From the NCBI GenBank assembly GCA_900660155.1, contig CABFPE010000053.1, forward strand, positions 2,014,885 through 2,078,884: a stretch of DNA of 64,000 nucleotides, read 5' to 3'. This document shows, one piece after another, positions 12,426 to 24,781 of the stretch (the first letter of the stretch is position 1; each line of letters opens with the position of its first letter). A program made the translations under genes and the position numbers. Source of the DNA: Hofstenia miamia. Its lineage: Eukaryota > Xenacoelomorpha > Acoela > Hofsteniidae. The notes beneath the pieces are model-generated. The model was not told where the DNA came from, did not search any database, and was given only the letters and a program-made list of their open reading frames with translations.

Positions 12426-12779
12426 GAATTCGTTTTTAAGACAATATTTTAAAATAAACGAAAGTTCTCAAAAATTCTTATGCTTAGATAAACATTATAA
12501 TAGCTGTCATCACACAGCAACTAAGATATGAAATAACATAGATCATGAAATTCAAATAGAAAAAAACTACAAGAAATTGCGATGGTTCCTCTTTAATAGA
12601 CAATGCATTCTTAACAACCATAGGGCACTACACTCATTCGAAAATTTTGTATAGCACTAGAAAGCCACACACACACATTTCTATTATATATATTTTATTA
12701 TTTTGCAAATACTTGTAGTCTTAGTTTGTAGCTTTTTCAGAAATTTCTATGTTTAATTTTTATTAAATTTAGCGCATGT

Positions 12780-15100
12780 CTTCTCAATGACATATTTTTA
12801 TTTCATCAGATTGCTTCTTTCAGGTGCTATTAAACTTAACCCCAGAACAATTCTAGAAGAATCGCAAATAGAAAATAATCTAAAAAATTGCATCAATAAC
12901 TATGAATTAGTTTATTTAGATGCTAGAAGTTTTAATTCAAACAGAAATGAATTTCTTAATTTAATAAGTAAGATAGGAGAAAACGCAATATTCTTAATTA
13001 CGAAAACTTGGTTACAGCAAGACACTAACTTTAATTTATTCATCCTGACCGATATTACATTTTCATAAAAACCGATTAGGTAGAGGTGGCGGACTCATAA
13101 TATTAGCTCCAAAATGATTGAAACCACTGAGTAAATTGGAATTTTAATCAAATCACGATATATTTGAATTACTATGGATAGAATATCATTTGAATATAAA
13201 TGTCGTAAGGAACTGATCAATATCACATACAATCCAAATCAAAATAATCATTTTGACTAAATTTTAAAGTGAATGAAATTTTTTAAGTAAATTAATTACC
13301 ACTGTTATTTTATAAATATATTTCATAACTAACATAAATTATTGTAATAATCTTGAAAAGTAATCGTTATAGAATTTTGTGCTACATACGATCTTAATTG
13401 TGTAAATATTGACTGTCCCACAAGGAATAACATCTTAATCGGCTACTTCACAAAAAAATCAGACTATGCTTTACATCCCTAATCTTCGAATCATTCAGTG
13501 ATCATGCTCTCTGCATCTATATGTATAAGTAATATAACTACTAAGACTAATATTTTAATTTAACTTTTACCATGGATTACCTAAATTACTCAGACGAAAT
13601 ATTGGAGAGGCTTTTGGAAAACATATCGTACACATTCATATTAAAATCTGGATCTTGCATGATTAAAGAAATTTGCTAAGCAATTAATAAAGTGGTACCA
13701 ATTAAATGCCGAAAAGTAAAACTAAGGCCGTGCAAATCTGATTTATCAAATGCCGATGACAGTGACATGCATACATGAACAAGTAGCATTAAAATAAAAC
13801 TATTTGATCTCGTTAAAACAGAACCGACTACCACTAATTGGAATAATTACGAAAAATCAAAAAAAATTAAAACAAGAAATAAAAAATTTGCCTTACAACA
13901 AAAAATGCTTTGCGATCATTTAAGTAAAACAAACGAAAAATGGCGATATATTAATAAAATTTTGGTAAAAACTAAAGGGATTTCTACTGACAATAACAAA
14001 TAAAGAATTGATAATAAAATTACTACAGAAAAAACCACATACATAAAACATTTAAAGTACTTGGCAATTTCATTTCCCCCAATATAATAAAAAGAAAAAT
14101 GTCTATAAATTCTCAACAAATACACATCTTTATTTTAGATTTCCAAACGCAAGCGGACTTGAAACCATAATGAAAATTTGAAAGACAAATGAATCGACTG
14201 CCTTCTATAATCTTCCAATTAGCATTATTAAGGGTTTTCATATCTTTAGTGGAGATCTACTGCTTGCATTTAACCAGTGTATTATTGATAACGAATCCCC
14301 TGACATTTTTTAAGAAATCTGACATAAGCCTTATATATATATATAGAAAACGTGACCCTCTAAATTCACATAATTATATTCCCATTTGTATTGACCATCC
14401 TTTTAGTAAATTATTTGAAAAATTTCTAAATAATCAAATGTAAGCATATTTGATATATGAAAACATTCTTTCAAAAAAAAATTTGGGGTTTGTAAGGTTA
14501 TTACTAAAAGACAAATTAATGTATTATACTTTGATAATAAAGTTATTAATTTAATGATGAATTTTCTTAATAATTGACAACAACGAGTCATACTTAATGA
14601 TAAAAAATCAAAATATACTATAGCTGACATTAGAGTTACTCAGGTTCGGCCCCATCCTATTTGCAACATACGTGAATGACATATAACTCAACAACAAAGA
14701 AATAGTAAAATTTACCAATTTGCTGATATCTTTCTTATAAGTACTTATATAAGTGCCTTTAATGAAACTAAAGCCCTCAAAGTGATAACGAAAATTTAAC
14801 AATGTATTTCTCAAATAAATCAATTGAAAGTAAATATTGAAAAAACACAGTCTCACAAAAAAATAGAACTCGATATAAATCATGCACCAATAAAACAAAG
14901 CGAATCTATCAACTGTTTAGGTGTTGAAATTGACAATGACTTAAATTTCCAACGATTCTTGTTAGCTAAATTTAAGAAAATGGCTTCTGGAATTAAGTAT
15001 TTTTACCATGTTCGCAATATTCCAAATACACATCACAAACTGCTCATTTCTATTCACAAACATAAGTTTGAAATATCATATCCTTTTCTCTAAAACTTTC
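12780..15100 (+). pseudogene. Decayed LINE (non-LTR retrotransposon) with endonuclease and reverse transcriptase remnants
   Basis: Read in order along the plus strand: LLLSGAIKLNPR near 12805, resembling the LLLSGDIELNPGP N-terminus of Jockey/CR1-type elements; an APE-like endonuclease piece with LISKIGENAIFLITKTW; HKNRLGRGGGLIIL just after 13060 in another frame; a lysine-rich linker near 13830-13990 with NWNNYEKSKKIKTRNKK; the reverse transcriptase finger region with DPLNSHNYIPICIDHPFSKL at about 14360-14420; an LFATYVNDI-like palm segment near 14660; and a downstream NCLGVEIDNDLNF segment (14824-15093). Segments lie in different frames with many stops, so the copy is dead. The 3' end and tail are not clear. 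Confidence 0.8.
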
Positions 15101-15139
15101 AATTGGGTGCCTCAAACACTCAATTTCGTGCAAAAACAT

Positions 15140-15235
15140 GATAATGCATACGGTTATGGATAAAATATGAACTATTACCTCTTAATTACTAAATTCAAAT
15201 GCATATGTTATTAATGCTATTTAAATTCAAATTTG
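15140..15235. repeat. Right direct repeat flanking the LINE
   Basis: AATGCAT, then AAATTCAAATGCATATG and ATTTAAATTCAAATTTGG, in the same orientation as the copy at 12335-12425. The repeat is much longer than a usual LINE target duplication. Confidence 0.6.
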
Positions 15236-16095
15236 GTCAAACCTCATTTTAAGTAACACATAGTTGAGGTAAATTTAACATGTTTGATATGTAATTGTTT
15301 GAGAAATGTTGGGATTGTTTATAATTACTTAAGCTTACGTTTAATTAAAGCCGATTAAATACAATAGTGGTTAAAGTTCATGGTTTTGTGACGCATAAAT
15401 AACTTATCCTGAAAACCTTTTTCATCCAATAGTCAAAGAACCAATGTATTGGAACAACACAATTTCCCATATATGTGTGACCTTGGGATTATAATAAATA
15501 CAAAATGTAAAAAACTTAGGCAATAAGTACATTCTCAAATACAATTATGAAAGTTACTAGATTTTTATGTTGAGCTATATACCTCAGCTAAGACCACAAA
15601 AATTTGTTAAAAAAAAATAAGCAATGGAAAACAATATGATTCCGTGAAATCCGTTTCAAGATATTCACATCTGCTACACTCTCTCAATATGGAATCAAAT
15701 AAAACAGAGATTTGAAAAGAATGTATTTTTAGTGTTAACGCCAGCTCTATTCTCCGTTTGCCACTAACATCTTTTACACTGGATGTTCATAGTATGCATA
15801 TGCCTGCAAAATTTCAGTCAAGTCCACCAAGTAGTGTTTGCTAAAACAAGCGCAGACAATGATTATTCACATAAATTTGAAATTAACAGTTTGAATTTAA
15901 AACCTATCAGTATTAGACAATGGAAAATAGGTCTTGAGTTTTCTGTGTCAAGTAAATTATCATAAAACTATTAAAATTTCATGTTTGCTGAGCATTGCGA
16001 GAAAACTATTGAAATGTTAGTTAGTGAAAAAATGTACATTGTCTAAGACTTATATTTTCACATACATTTATATGCTAAAATAGTAATTATGAGCA
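15236..16095. other. Unassigned AT-rich stretch
   Basis: Contains a 60-codon frame at 15783-15965 with phrases such as VHQVVFAKTSADN. I do not recognise it and it has no neighbours that support it. Confidence 0.3.
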
Positions 16096-16097
16096 CA

Positions 16098-16194
16098 ATT
16101 ACCAACTACACGAAATCAAAAAAAGTTTATATTGCCTTTCAAAAATTACCAATTACACAAAGCCAAAAAAAGTTTATATTGCCTTTCAGAGAAA
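16098..16194. repeat. Short tandem duplication, about 48-bp unit
   Basis: ATTACCAACTACACGAAATC followed by AAAAAAAGTTTATATTGCC is repeated almost exactly as ATTACCAATTACACAAAGCC and the same tail. Confidence 0.9.
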
Positions 16195-16965
16195 ACAAAA
16201 TTTCACTATAAAAATCATGAAATTTACTTACAAAGCTAAATATTTTAAGATAAATGACAAGATCAAAAGTCATGTAATAATAAAAGAAATTGAAGCAAAT
16301 TCCTGAAGAGTCATGTTAACAAAATTTATTTTCCTGTTGCATGGAACAACATAAAACCTTGTTTTATATGCAGTAACATAAATGGATATACTGTACTTAC
16401 AAACATACATGAATATAGAGAACTTTATTCACAAAAATACCCGCTTTGTCTATTTCATAGTCACTAATCATGTATATCAAAACGATTCTAAAAAATAAAC
16501 CAAGAAATTTTTTATAACCCTGGTTCTATATATTCTCTAATGTTTTGCAGGAAACTACATGTATTCCTAAAAAAAATCGTAGACATTCTGAACTTAGTAT
16601 TGCACTGCCTTAGCAAAGTGAATAGCAAACTTCGTATATGAATTAGGGTGATAAGTTCTTTGCATATAAAAATATCAAATGTTAGTTTCTAAAGCAAATT
16701 TCATAAAAAATTCACATCTTCCATCAATTCTATATATAGCGATATATGATATTAAACATTCAAGGAATTTTATGAATTAATAACACGATCAATAAAAGCT
16801 AGCATAAATTTATTTCTTATTTTTCTCTTTAAAATCACTATAAAGGACCTCTTAAAAACTGTTACAAATTACTTTATATCTTATAAATGTTATCCTTACT
16901 ATTCCCTCACTTTTATTGCTTTTTCCCTAAATGATTGTTCCTTAGTTATGATGGCAGATTTGTAC
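16195..16965. other. Unassigned AT-rich stretch
   Basis: No ORF, repeat or RNA that I can support. Confidence 0.4.
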
Positions 16966-16970
16966 TGATT

Positions 16971-17450
16971 CTAAAATTTTCGTAAATGTTTTAAAGTTTT
17001 TCGATTTTTACATATGTACTTTGCAAAGTTTTCATAATGGTGCATATTTTGAAATTTGCCTGTAAACCAAGATTCTGACCACACAAATGCAAAAAACCTG
17101 GACATCTTTTCTAAGTTTTCTCTAATTTCAGTCATTAAGAAATTTGACCAAATATATTTTGCAGCAATTATTTTCATTTCAAATATTGCACCACCACCCA
17201 TTTCCTATAATAACTTCAATTTGGAAATCATATTTTTCTAAAAGTTTTTCAACAAAGAAGTAATCAATGTTAAGGGAACCTGTGATTTCCGCTCTAATCC
17301 ATGCCTAAGTTTAGGATTTTTTCTAATGTAGAATACGACGTAGACATCTAACAAATTAGAGTATTTTCTGCAAATAGCTATTTTACAATAACTCCTCAAC
17401 TGTGTTATCGAAATTATTAACGCTCTCAGTATCAGACACTAATATTTTGA
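16971..17450 (-). pseudogene. Possible remnant of an unknown ORF
   Basis: On the minus strand a 76-codon frame (16971-17201) contains MTEIRENLEKMSRFFAFVWS and ESWFTGKF. The same strand just upstream, in interrupted frames, reads FYIRKNPKLRHGLERKSQ. The residue mix looks more like protein than random AT-rich translation, and an 'ALFYVxxWF' type phrase occurs in some transposon-encoded proteins, but I cannot assign a family. Confidence 0.25.
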
Positions 17451-17962
17451 TTTAATTGCAGATTTAGCTCAGATAGTGTTCGTTACATCCTAAAAAATGA
17501 TTTAGACTGCTCCATCAATTAGCCATAAATAATTAAATTCACTCGTAAGAACTATTTCTTGAAATTTTTCCTCTTTAATTCGTTGCCCATCGGTGACTCT
17601 AAATTGTTTATTTTAGTGTGTGAATATAATTTTGTTTAAACTTAGCCACTTTAATAATAGATATTTTACCAGTACCATGTTCAGCTTCACTTGATTCTTC
17701 ATTTTCAAAAAAACGAATTTTTTAATCATTATACATGTATGAACAATTCGAGACAATTACTTTTGAGTTTGACATAGAAATGCAAGGCTTTTGCACTAAG
17801 TTTGATGCAATTTTTTATTTGTAGGACCAAATACTTTACTTATTAAGTTATTTGTAGATTAATGAAGTTATGCTAAAAATTATTTTCAAAATGAGGAGAT
17901 AATTTCATAAACCTTTTTTGAAATCAAGTAGTTAAAGTTTCACTTTGGTAAAACAAGTATCT

Positions 17963-17988
17963 AATATATATATATATATTTATATATG
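17963..17988. repeat. TA microsatellite
   Basis: An AT-dinucleotide run with one interruption, directly left of a GC-rich hairpin. Confidence 0.85.
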
Positions 17989-17989
17989 T

Positions 17990-18011
17990 ACCCGGCGTTT
18001 TGCCCGGGGTA
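17990..18011. other. CCCGG hairpin after a TA run
   Basis: ACCCGGCGTTTTGCCCGGGGT folds on itself (CCCGG- with -CCGGG plus an inner GC/GC pair). A TA run followed by this kind of hairpin is a recurring arrangement at repeat boundaries in invertebrate genomes. I cannot assign the family. Confidence 0.5.
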
Positions 18012-18147
18012 TTTGAAAAGTAAAAGACGATAATATGTTTTAGTAAAGATATTTATTATAATTTTTCAAATTTTTTGCACTGTAATTCACTAAGTAAAGA
18101 TCACTTGATGTGTACTCTTTGAGTGTCACAGGTCAACTGAATGGCCT

Positions 18148-18222
18148 TGAAAGTTTTTTGTCCTTTTATATGTTTTAAAAAACGTTTTTTGTCCTTTTAT
18201 ATGTTTTAAAAAACGTTTTTTG
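18148..18222. repeat. Tandem duplication, about 37-bp unit, near a single N
   Basis: TTTTTTGTCCTTTTATATG followed by TTTTAAAAAACG occurs twice in tandem. A single N lies at 18237. Confidence 0.85.
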
Positions 18223-18429
18223 AAGTATGACTCACTNAATTTTGTTTATTTTATATTTAATAAATTAAATTTATATATTGTTATTGTATCCATAATTGGT
18301 TAGAAGCATTATTTGATCAAATATTATTTATCTTAAAAAACCAATTTTGTTGAGTTAATAGTTAAGTTTCTAGTCACTGCGATGATATTTCAGTAACTTA
18401 CTAAGAATGAATATTAGTTACACACTATC

Positions 18430-18768
18430 CTCTAACTAAAATTTATAGGTAAAATCCTAAATTCACGAAAATACTAAGTCACCTAAATTTTTAGGTGAAA
18501 CACCTTAAATTTTAGGAATATATCCATCACCTAAATGTTTATGTGAAAACAAAATAAGAAAACATGCATATAGATAATCTAAATATTCGCAGCTTCTTTA
18601 TAAAAACACAATAATAATTTCATAAATTATGTGATTGGAGTTGAAATGATTTTAAGGAGTAAACATAACGGATTTCACCTAAAAGTTAAGATTAAAACCC
18701 TCATTTCTAGGTGAACAATTTTTACCTAAATTGCTTAGGTGATGAAACACCTATAAATTTTTCACATA
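18430..18768. repeat. Cluster of CACCTAAA / TTTAGGTG palindromes
   Basis: The motif CACCTAAA and its complement occur many times, for example CACCTAAATTTTTAGGTG at about 18481-18498 and ACCTAAATTGCTTAGGTGAT near 18724-18743. The flanks can fold into long arms, so this is probably a foldback MITE or nested copies of one. Confidence 0.6.
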
Positions 18769-18840
18769 TCAGTAATAATGCAGGATACAGTTCTTGAGAT
18801 ATATGTTTGTTTGTTATAGAACCAACAAAATTGTAAGATA

Positions 18841-18866
18841 TATGTATATATATATATATATATATC
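18841..18866. repeat. TA microsatellite
   Basis: About 20 bases of uninterrupted AT dinucleotides. Confidence 0.9.
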
Positions 18867-19990
18867 TAAATAAACTTCAATAATTGAAAATTTCACGTTT
18901 TTATTGAATTTTAGATAAAATGGACAAGAAATGTGGGGAGGTATAAAGTTCATTAAAGTTTCATATTTAGAAACAGAATATACCAGAAGTAGAAATGAAA
19001 CTTAATAATTAGCAGCGACACAGTTAAAACACAGTTCCCAATAGTGTTACGAATAATCAGGCTGATACATTGAAGGACATAAAAGATCTTTGTGCGCATT
19101 GCATACGCAAAGGGAGGCATGGTGGAATGTTCCCTTTCAGGTTTACAAAATGATTTTGATTGGCTAAATAAAAAAAAATTCGCCAAAATGTTAAATATTT
19201 TAAAAACTAATCATGAAGTGCATTTTTAAAAATTGAAAATGAGATGCATTCAGGCTTGTACTGGGACAGGTCCCAATCTTATCCCTTCCTATTTGAACCT
19301 CAAAACTCATCTCATTCTATCTCACATATTTTGACATCTTCTCCAATTTTATGTCATTCGTGTAATTCCAAATTATTAATTGGAAACGAATAATCTTATT
19401 GAATAAATCAATAGTTTATGTACTATATTTTTCTTTGAAGACCATGATTATAAAACTTCATTCTTTAAAAACCCTTTGCTGCATGAATTTCTGTTATTTG
19501 GTGAAAAAAAATGTTTTTGTTGAACGACTATCAACTTTAACCATTTAGAAATCATGTGAAAAATATCGATCAAATAGTGCAATAGTTTTACAAAAACTGA
19601 AGTGTTGCAAATATGCAACATTATTCAGTAATAGCTCCATAATAACAACTATGCAATTTCATTAACATTGCTATTATTTTGATTTCTTATTTATTGCATG
19701 AGGTATTGATGCTAAGCATTGTTTTATTATTTTTATTATTTTGTACATGAACTGCCGTCACTCCTATTGTTTAAAAAAATTCACTGGATTGTAAAACACA
19801 TATGCAACACTATATAGAACAAAATCTTATAATACAATTGATAAAATTAACTAGTTAATTTTGAAATTCTAGAAAACAATTATCGGCTCTTTGTTTGGCA
19901 TAAACATATATTGCACTTAGTGAAATATAACTCCGAAAAACCTGTAGGGCAAAGTCGGCAGCTACCTCATTTTTGCATGTAAAATTGACA
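18867..19990. other. Unassigned stretch with a GGGAC-type palindrome
   Basis: Around 19260-19285 the phrase GGGACAGGTCCC, followed by CAATCTTATCCCTTCC, looks like a DNA-transposon end, but no partner is seen. Near 19605 is GTTGCAAATATGCAAC, a palindrome also echoed at about 21900. No gene is supported. Confidence 0.35.
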
Positions 19991-19995
19991 ATGAT

Positions 19996-21500
19996 CTAAT
20001 TTGTCATGATACACAGCAAAAGCAGGTATATCAACTGATGAAGATGTGTTGAATCTCTTTTGGCTTCAGGATATTCCAGTGATGGTCTTCCAGGTATTTT
20101 TATTGGAATTTTCTCCATGTGCATTAAAGAAACTGCAATATTATGCTGCCAGTTCAAAAGGGGCATTGACTTTTTGCTAGGGTCAACTTTTTTATTAAAG
20201 TTTCTCTTATATAGCAACTAGCTGTTAACTGATAGGTTTATTGCCTAAAACTATATATGCATATACCACTTTTGCGTCATATAATGGATGCGGAGCATAT
20301 CTGTGAAATCGACACCATCCACTTGAATATTATAAACTTCAGCTATGAATGGGTGATCAATTTCAACGGGCTTCTTTTTTTAGTGGACCATCACAATGCA
20401 GGCGTTCCTGGCTTACAACCAATATAGTTGATACAAGTTGAGCAATACCACCGTCTAACAGTGCACTAAGCACAAATTTGAATTTGAATCTGTTACAGAA
20501 CCTATGGAGCCCTGCCTTTTTTCTTAAGTTCTTTTTCTGGAAGTAGATTAGATGCTGCTCCTTTCATTGTCTTTACGAATTTTAGCAACAGCCCATATAG
20601 ATTTTAAAGCAAAATATTCTATAACATTCAACCCTAAAAAATAGTTGTCAAAGCCTAGCTTGTAGCCAACATTTTAGTTGTATCATCTTTGCCAGTATAC
20701 ATAAAAAATTCATACACAGTTCCACTTATTCCACATTTAGCAAATACTTTGATGCCCCATTTATTAGGTTTCCTGCAAATATTAGCGAATCGGTGATCTA
20801 TAAATAGATTTCTCCAGGTTTTATTCTGTGACAGGGGTTTCTTAATACCTCAATAACTGGTCGAATTTTATGAAGTTTATCATAATTAGGACTGCCTTTT
20901 TTCACAGCTGATAGATTGTGATTGAAATGGAGAAAGTGTTTCGCTTTATCAAATCGATTAACTGACATAGTCGCACGAATTATAGGATCTCCTGTCTCCA
21001 TAGACCAATTCATGCGGTATTGAGGTTTTGAAGATTATTCCTACATATTGTTGAATCTCATTAGAATTAACTGCAATAGGTGTCCCAAATTTTTGGACTG
21101 AGTACAAATTAGTTCTATTGACTATTCTATTAAAAAATATATCAAGGTAATCTATTGGTGCAAAACTATCTGGCAAGCTTGAAATGACACCTCCCTTAAA
21201 GCTGGAATCAACTGGTTCAACATCTTTTAAACGTCAACTACGCTTTCTTTTTATCTCTGGTGAAGGATTATTGTTCTCCTGGGCATTAAGTGCAACAGAT
21301 GAATGCTCATCAACTGTTTGCCGATTCTTTGCATTATTTTCATTATCAAGGGCCATTAATATTTGAGCCAGTTCATGATTATTCTGCTTATTAATGTTTT
21401 CATCTTCAGAATCACTGGATAATGCAATTACTTCACCTTTTTTTTTGGCTTCTATTTTAAAACAAAGATTTGAAAATTCTTCAACAGAATATCTTTTTTA
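19996..21500 (-). pseudogene. Decayed piggyBac-family transposase
   Basis: Read on the minus strand from ~21500 down: an acidic serine-rich N-terminal part; DYLDIFFNRIVNRTNLY and QQYVGIIF (20958-21176); SMETGDPIIRATMSVNRF, HFLHFNHN and YDKLHKIRPVIEVL (20798-21013), which follow the DDE_Tnp_1_7 (piggyBac) pattern; KPNKWGIKVFAKCGISG at about 20715-20780 with YEFFMYTGKDDT next; then the C-terminal part with LLNWQHNIAVSLM and GRPSLEYPEAKR (19996-20217). The pieces lie in several frames with stops between, so it is inactive. The usual Cys-rich C-terminal finger is not visible. I could not place terminal repeats or TTAA duplications. Confidence 0.85.
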
Positions 21501-21589
21501 CATTTCCATCAGTCACTATAAAAAATACAGCCTCGTTAAAATGGTTAAGAATGTGGTTATAGATCAATTACACATATGATTTTCTGAAA

Positions 21590-22480
21590 AATTGTAAACT
21601 TTACAGTCGTATATATTAATAAAAGCATTTACAGGATATTGTAAATTTAGACAAAATTGTCAAATAATTAATTTGACGCATTTTTTTGTAAAAACGAGTC
21701 AAACTCTATACAACCTAAAACGTTAGACTTCTCCTAACAATAAGACTCAACCCAATAATAACCGAAATGTGACCAACACACTTGTAACGATGATCTATAA
21801 GTAATTATTAATAAAAGGTTTGTACACCTTTAATTTGTACTATTTTAACCATGCTATTATACTACATACAAATCGATTTTGCTACATTTTTTCATGATGT
21901 TGCAAATATGCTACATTAGAAAAAATGTTCCCTGAATCAACAGATTTAAGTGAAATTTTGCAAAAATTCGAAAACATGCTTTTATAAAAAACAAAAACCT
22001 ATAAATATTTTTTTATAACATGTTAACCAATTTACACTAAGTACTAGACATTTCAAAAAAAGGAAGCTGCAGTTTAATCAAGTTTAGCATTTTAAACATT
22101 TTTTTCGTTCAATGGGACTTAACCTGACTATAGTAAGTGGAAATACTTTGCGAATAAATTTTTCATGCTTTTGTATATTAGGGAAACATTTTCGATAGAA
22201 AATATTATCATCCATGTCCAAAAGAATTAAAAGTGCATAATTTACCTATTTTTTAATTTGGAGGAATTTTATGGCATATTTCTCGTCTTTTAATAGACTA
22301 TACTATACCTATATCCACATTTTGAAGTAAGTATATTAGGAATGATAATAGTCTATCAAAATTTATTGAAGAAAAGATATGTACTTATACTCAAAATGGT
22401 GTTGATAAATAAGGATTAAATATTCAATATTTGAACTTTATGAATGAATTGAAATCTAGTCTATATAGCAAAATCAAGCC
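21590..22480. other. Unassigned AT-rich stretch right of the piggyBac fossil
   Basis: No frame of note. GTTGCAAATATGCTACATTA near 21900 echoes 19605 and might belong to the transposon flank, but this is weak. Confidence 0.3.
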
Positions 22481-22481
22481 A

Positions 22482-23790
22482 AATAATAATAATAATTATA
22501 ATAATAATTATTATTATTATAAAGGATTTCAACAAACTTGACTTATTACACCCAGCTACAAATTTAAAAATAAATGTTGTTTCGACAAAAACCGCAATCA
22601 CAGAACATCTTCTAGGTGCAGAGTGTAGTCTGAGAAAAGCTTCGATGGAACATTGCACACAAAAAGTTGAGAGTTTTAGACGTGAGATCGGGATAGTTCC
22701 AGAAATTTATTCGTTCATAAATAATGTTGACGAGTATAGGGCAACGATAAAACAAAGCATACCGAGGCTTTTTAAAACGAATATGGGAAGAACAAATTTT
22801 GTTGTTCCACGAATAGATGACGATTGAAACATGTTGAGTAAATAATCACCATAGTATCCCTGCATGATCTTCGCAAGTGTCAAAATATCGTTTAATTGAA
22901 GGTGCATGATATGAGGGGCAGGAGGTTGAGCTTAACAAGTAGATTCCTGTAGAACATAGTGAATAATCCACTTGGTTACGCGTTGCTGGAGGGATTCAAG
23001 TTTTCTCATATCACTTCTGCTAGCATACCAACATACAGAAGCATAGCAAATAATCGGTAAGATCATCGAGTTATAAAGGGCCAATTTGTCACCTTTTGAA
23101 CAAGAGGGACAAAAATTGCACCTTATCATATGCCAGACTTGATTTGACCTCTTCAATTTGATTGTGTTGTCCAAGACATACTCGAGTCCCTATGAACTAC
23201 TAAATCTGACAAAGATCCAATAGTTGGAATAATAGCAACGTTAATCAGGAATTTTTATCAGACCCACTAATTACCAAGACTTTGCATTTAGCAGGAGCCA
23301 GCATCATACCATTGCGACAGCACCATTTCTCCAGACTGGCAACATCGGTCTGCAACAAATGCCTATCACTAGAAACACTACATAATTAGAAGTTTTACAT
23401 CATCAGCAAACATATATGTCAAGGAGTGCATAATTTCAAATAGTAAGTCATTAATGAATATGCAAAGTAATAACGGAGCCAAAATAGAATTCTTTGGAGC
23501 ACCTGAAAGGACATTGAGCTCGTCTGATGCAACACCCTCTATTCAAACACATTGTATGCGGCCAGACAAGAAATCCCGTAAGATCAAAAGGAGTTTCCCA
23601 CGTATGCCAATAACCCAGAGCTTCTTCAGTAACAGTGAATAGGAAACCTTGTCAAACTTTTTGGCAAAGTCAGTGTAGATGGTAATGATTGACGGAGACT
23701 TGTTGTCAATAGAACTATAAATTTTACGTAAAAAATCGAATTTGGTTCTGCTTTAGATACCTTATGTAAATGATGTGATAATAGTTTAAT
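22482..23790 (-). pseudogene. 3' part of a second LINE, reverse transcriptase plus C-terminal region, with ATT-rich tail
   Basis: Read on the minus strand from ~23790: SPSIITIYTDFAKKFDKVSY (reverse transcriptase, FAKAFDKV-type block), LLKKLWVIGIRGKLL, FLSGRIQCV, a GAPKNSILAPLLLCIFINDL block (degraded PQGSxLGPLLF), then FADDVKLL, the catalytic FADD motif. After it come WHMIRCNFCPSCSKGDKLAL and CYASVCWYASRSDMRKLESL (22932-23174), and a CR1/Jockey-like C-terminal segment with MHLQLNDILTLAKIMQGYY and RGTTKFVLP (22707-22907). The copy ends on this strand in an ATT/ATA microsatellite near 22484-22520, a usual 3' tail for several LINE clades. Frame shifts and stops show it is dead, and the 5' part with the endonuclease is absent. 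Confidence 0.85.
22484..22520. repeat. ATA/ATT microsatellite, LINE tail
   Basis: AATAATAATAATTATAATAA and further ATT units, at the 3' end of the minus-strand LINE. Confidence 0.8.
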
Positions 23791-24151
23791 TTCTTTAGCT
23801 TTGACATCACCAGATGTTAATATCACAATTGTGCAAAATAAGATTAATTTTAAACCTTCAATATACAAAAAACGGTGAATTCTGTGGTGAAAGCAAAATA
23901 TATTTTCTGCTCATTAACTGTGTAGTACACTCAACAGCCAATGCTATATAAATTTACTAAACAAGACAATAATGCTTCTTGAATCTGGAGTCTTAATTAT
24001 ATATTTCAGGAAGATTTAAGTCAATCTTATACAATTGGCAAATTATTGTCAATTTTGCTTTTTGAGCAGAGTGCACTAATCGATTGTATAAAGTATTCAA
24101 TAGATTAAATATTTTCCAATTATTGCAATATTTTAATTTTGTCTACCCCTG
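23791..24151. other. Unassigned stretch before the gap
   Basis: AT-rich with no recognisable feature. It may include part of the LINE upstream of the reverse transcriptase. Confidence 0.35.
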
Positions 24152-24781
24152 NNNNNNNNNNNNNNNNNNNNNNNNNNNNNNNNNNNNNNNNNNNNNNNNN
24201 NNNNNNNNNNNNNNNNNNNNNNNNNNNNNNNNNNNNNNNNNNNNNNNNNNNNNNNNNNNNNNNNNNNNNNNNNNNNNNNNNNNNNNNNNNNNNNNNNNNN
24301 NNNNNNNNNNNNNNNNNNNNNNNNNNNNNNNNNNNNNNNNNNNNNNNNNNNNNNNNNNNNNNNNNNNNNNNNNNNNNNNNNNNNNNNNNNNNNNNNNNNN
24401 NNNNNNNNNNNNNNNNNNNNNNNNNNNNNNNNNNNNNNNNNNNNNNNNNNNNNNNNNNNNNNNNNNNNNNNNNNNNNNNNNNNNNNNNNNNNNNNNNNNN
24501 NNNNNNNNNNNNNNNNNNNNNNNNNNNNNNNNNNNNNNNNNNNNNNNNNNNNNNNNNNNNNNNNNNNNNNNNNNNNNNNNNNNNNNNNNNNNNNNNNNNN
24601 NNNNNNNNNNNNNNNNNNNNNNNNNNNNNNNNNNNNNNNNNNNNNNNNNNNNNNNNNNNNNNNNNNNNNNNNNNNNNNNNNNNNNNNNNNNNNNNNNNNN
24701 NNNNNNNNNNNNNNNNNNNNNNNNNNNNNNNNNNNNNNNNNNNNNNNNNNNNNNNNNNNNNNNNNNNNNNNNNNNNNNNNN
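24152..24781. other. Assembly gap (630 N)
   Basis: Run of N. Reading frames that span it are artefacts. Confidence 1.
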
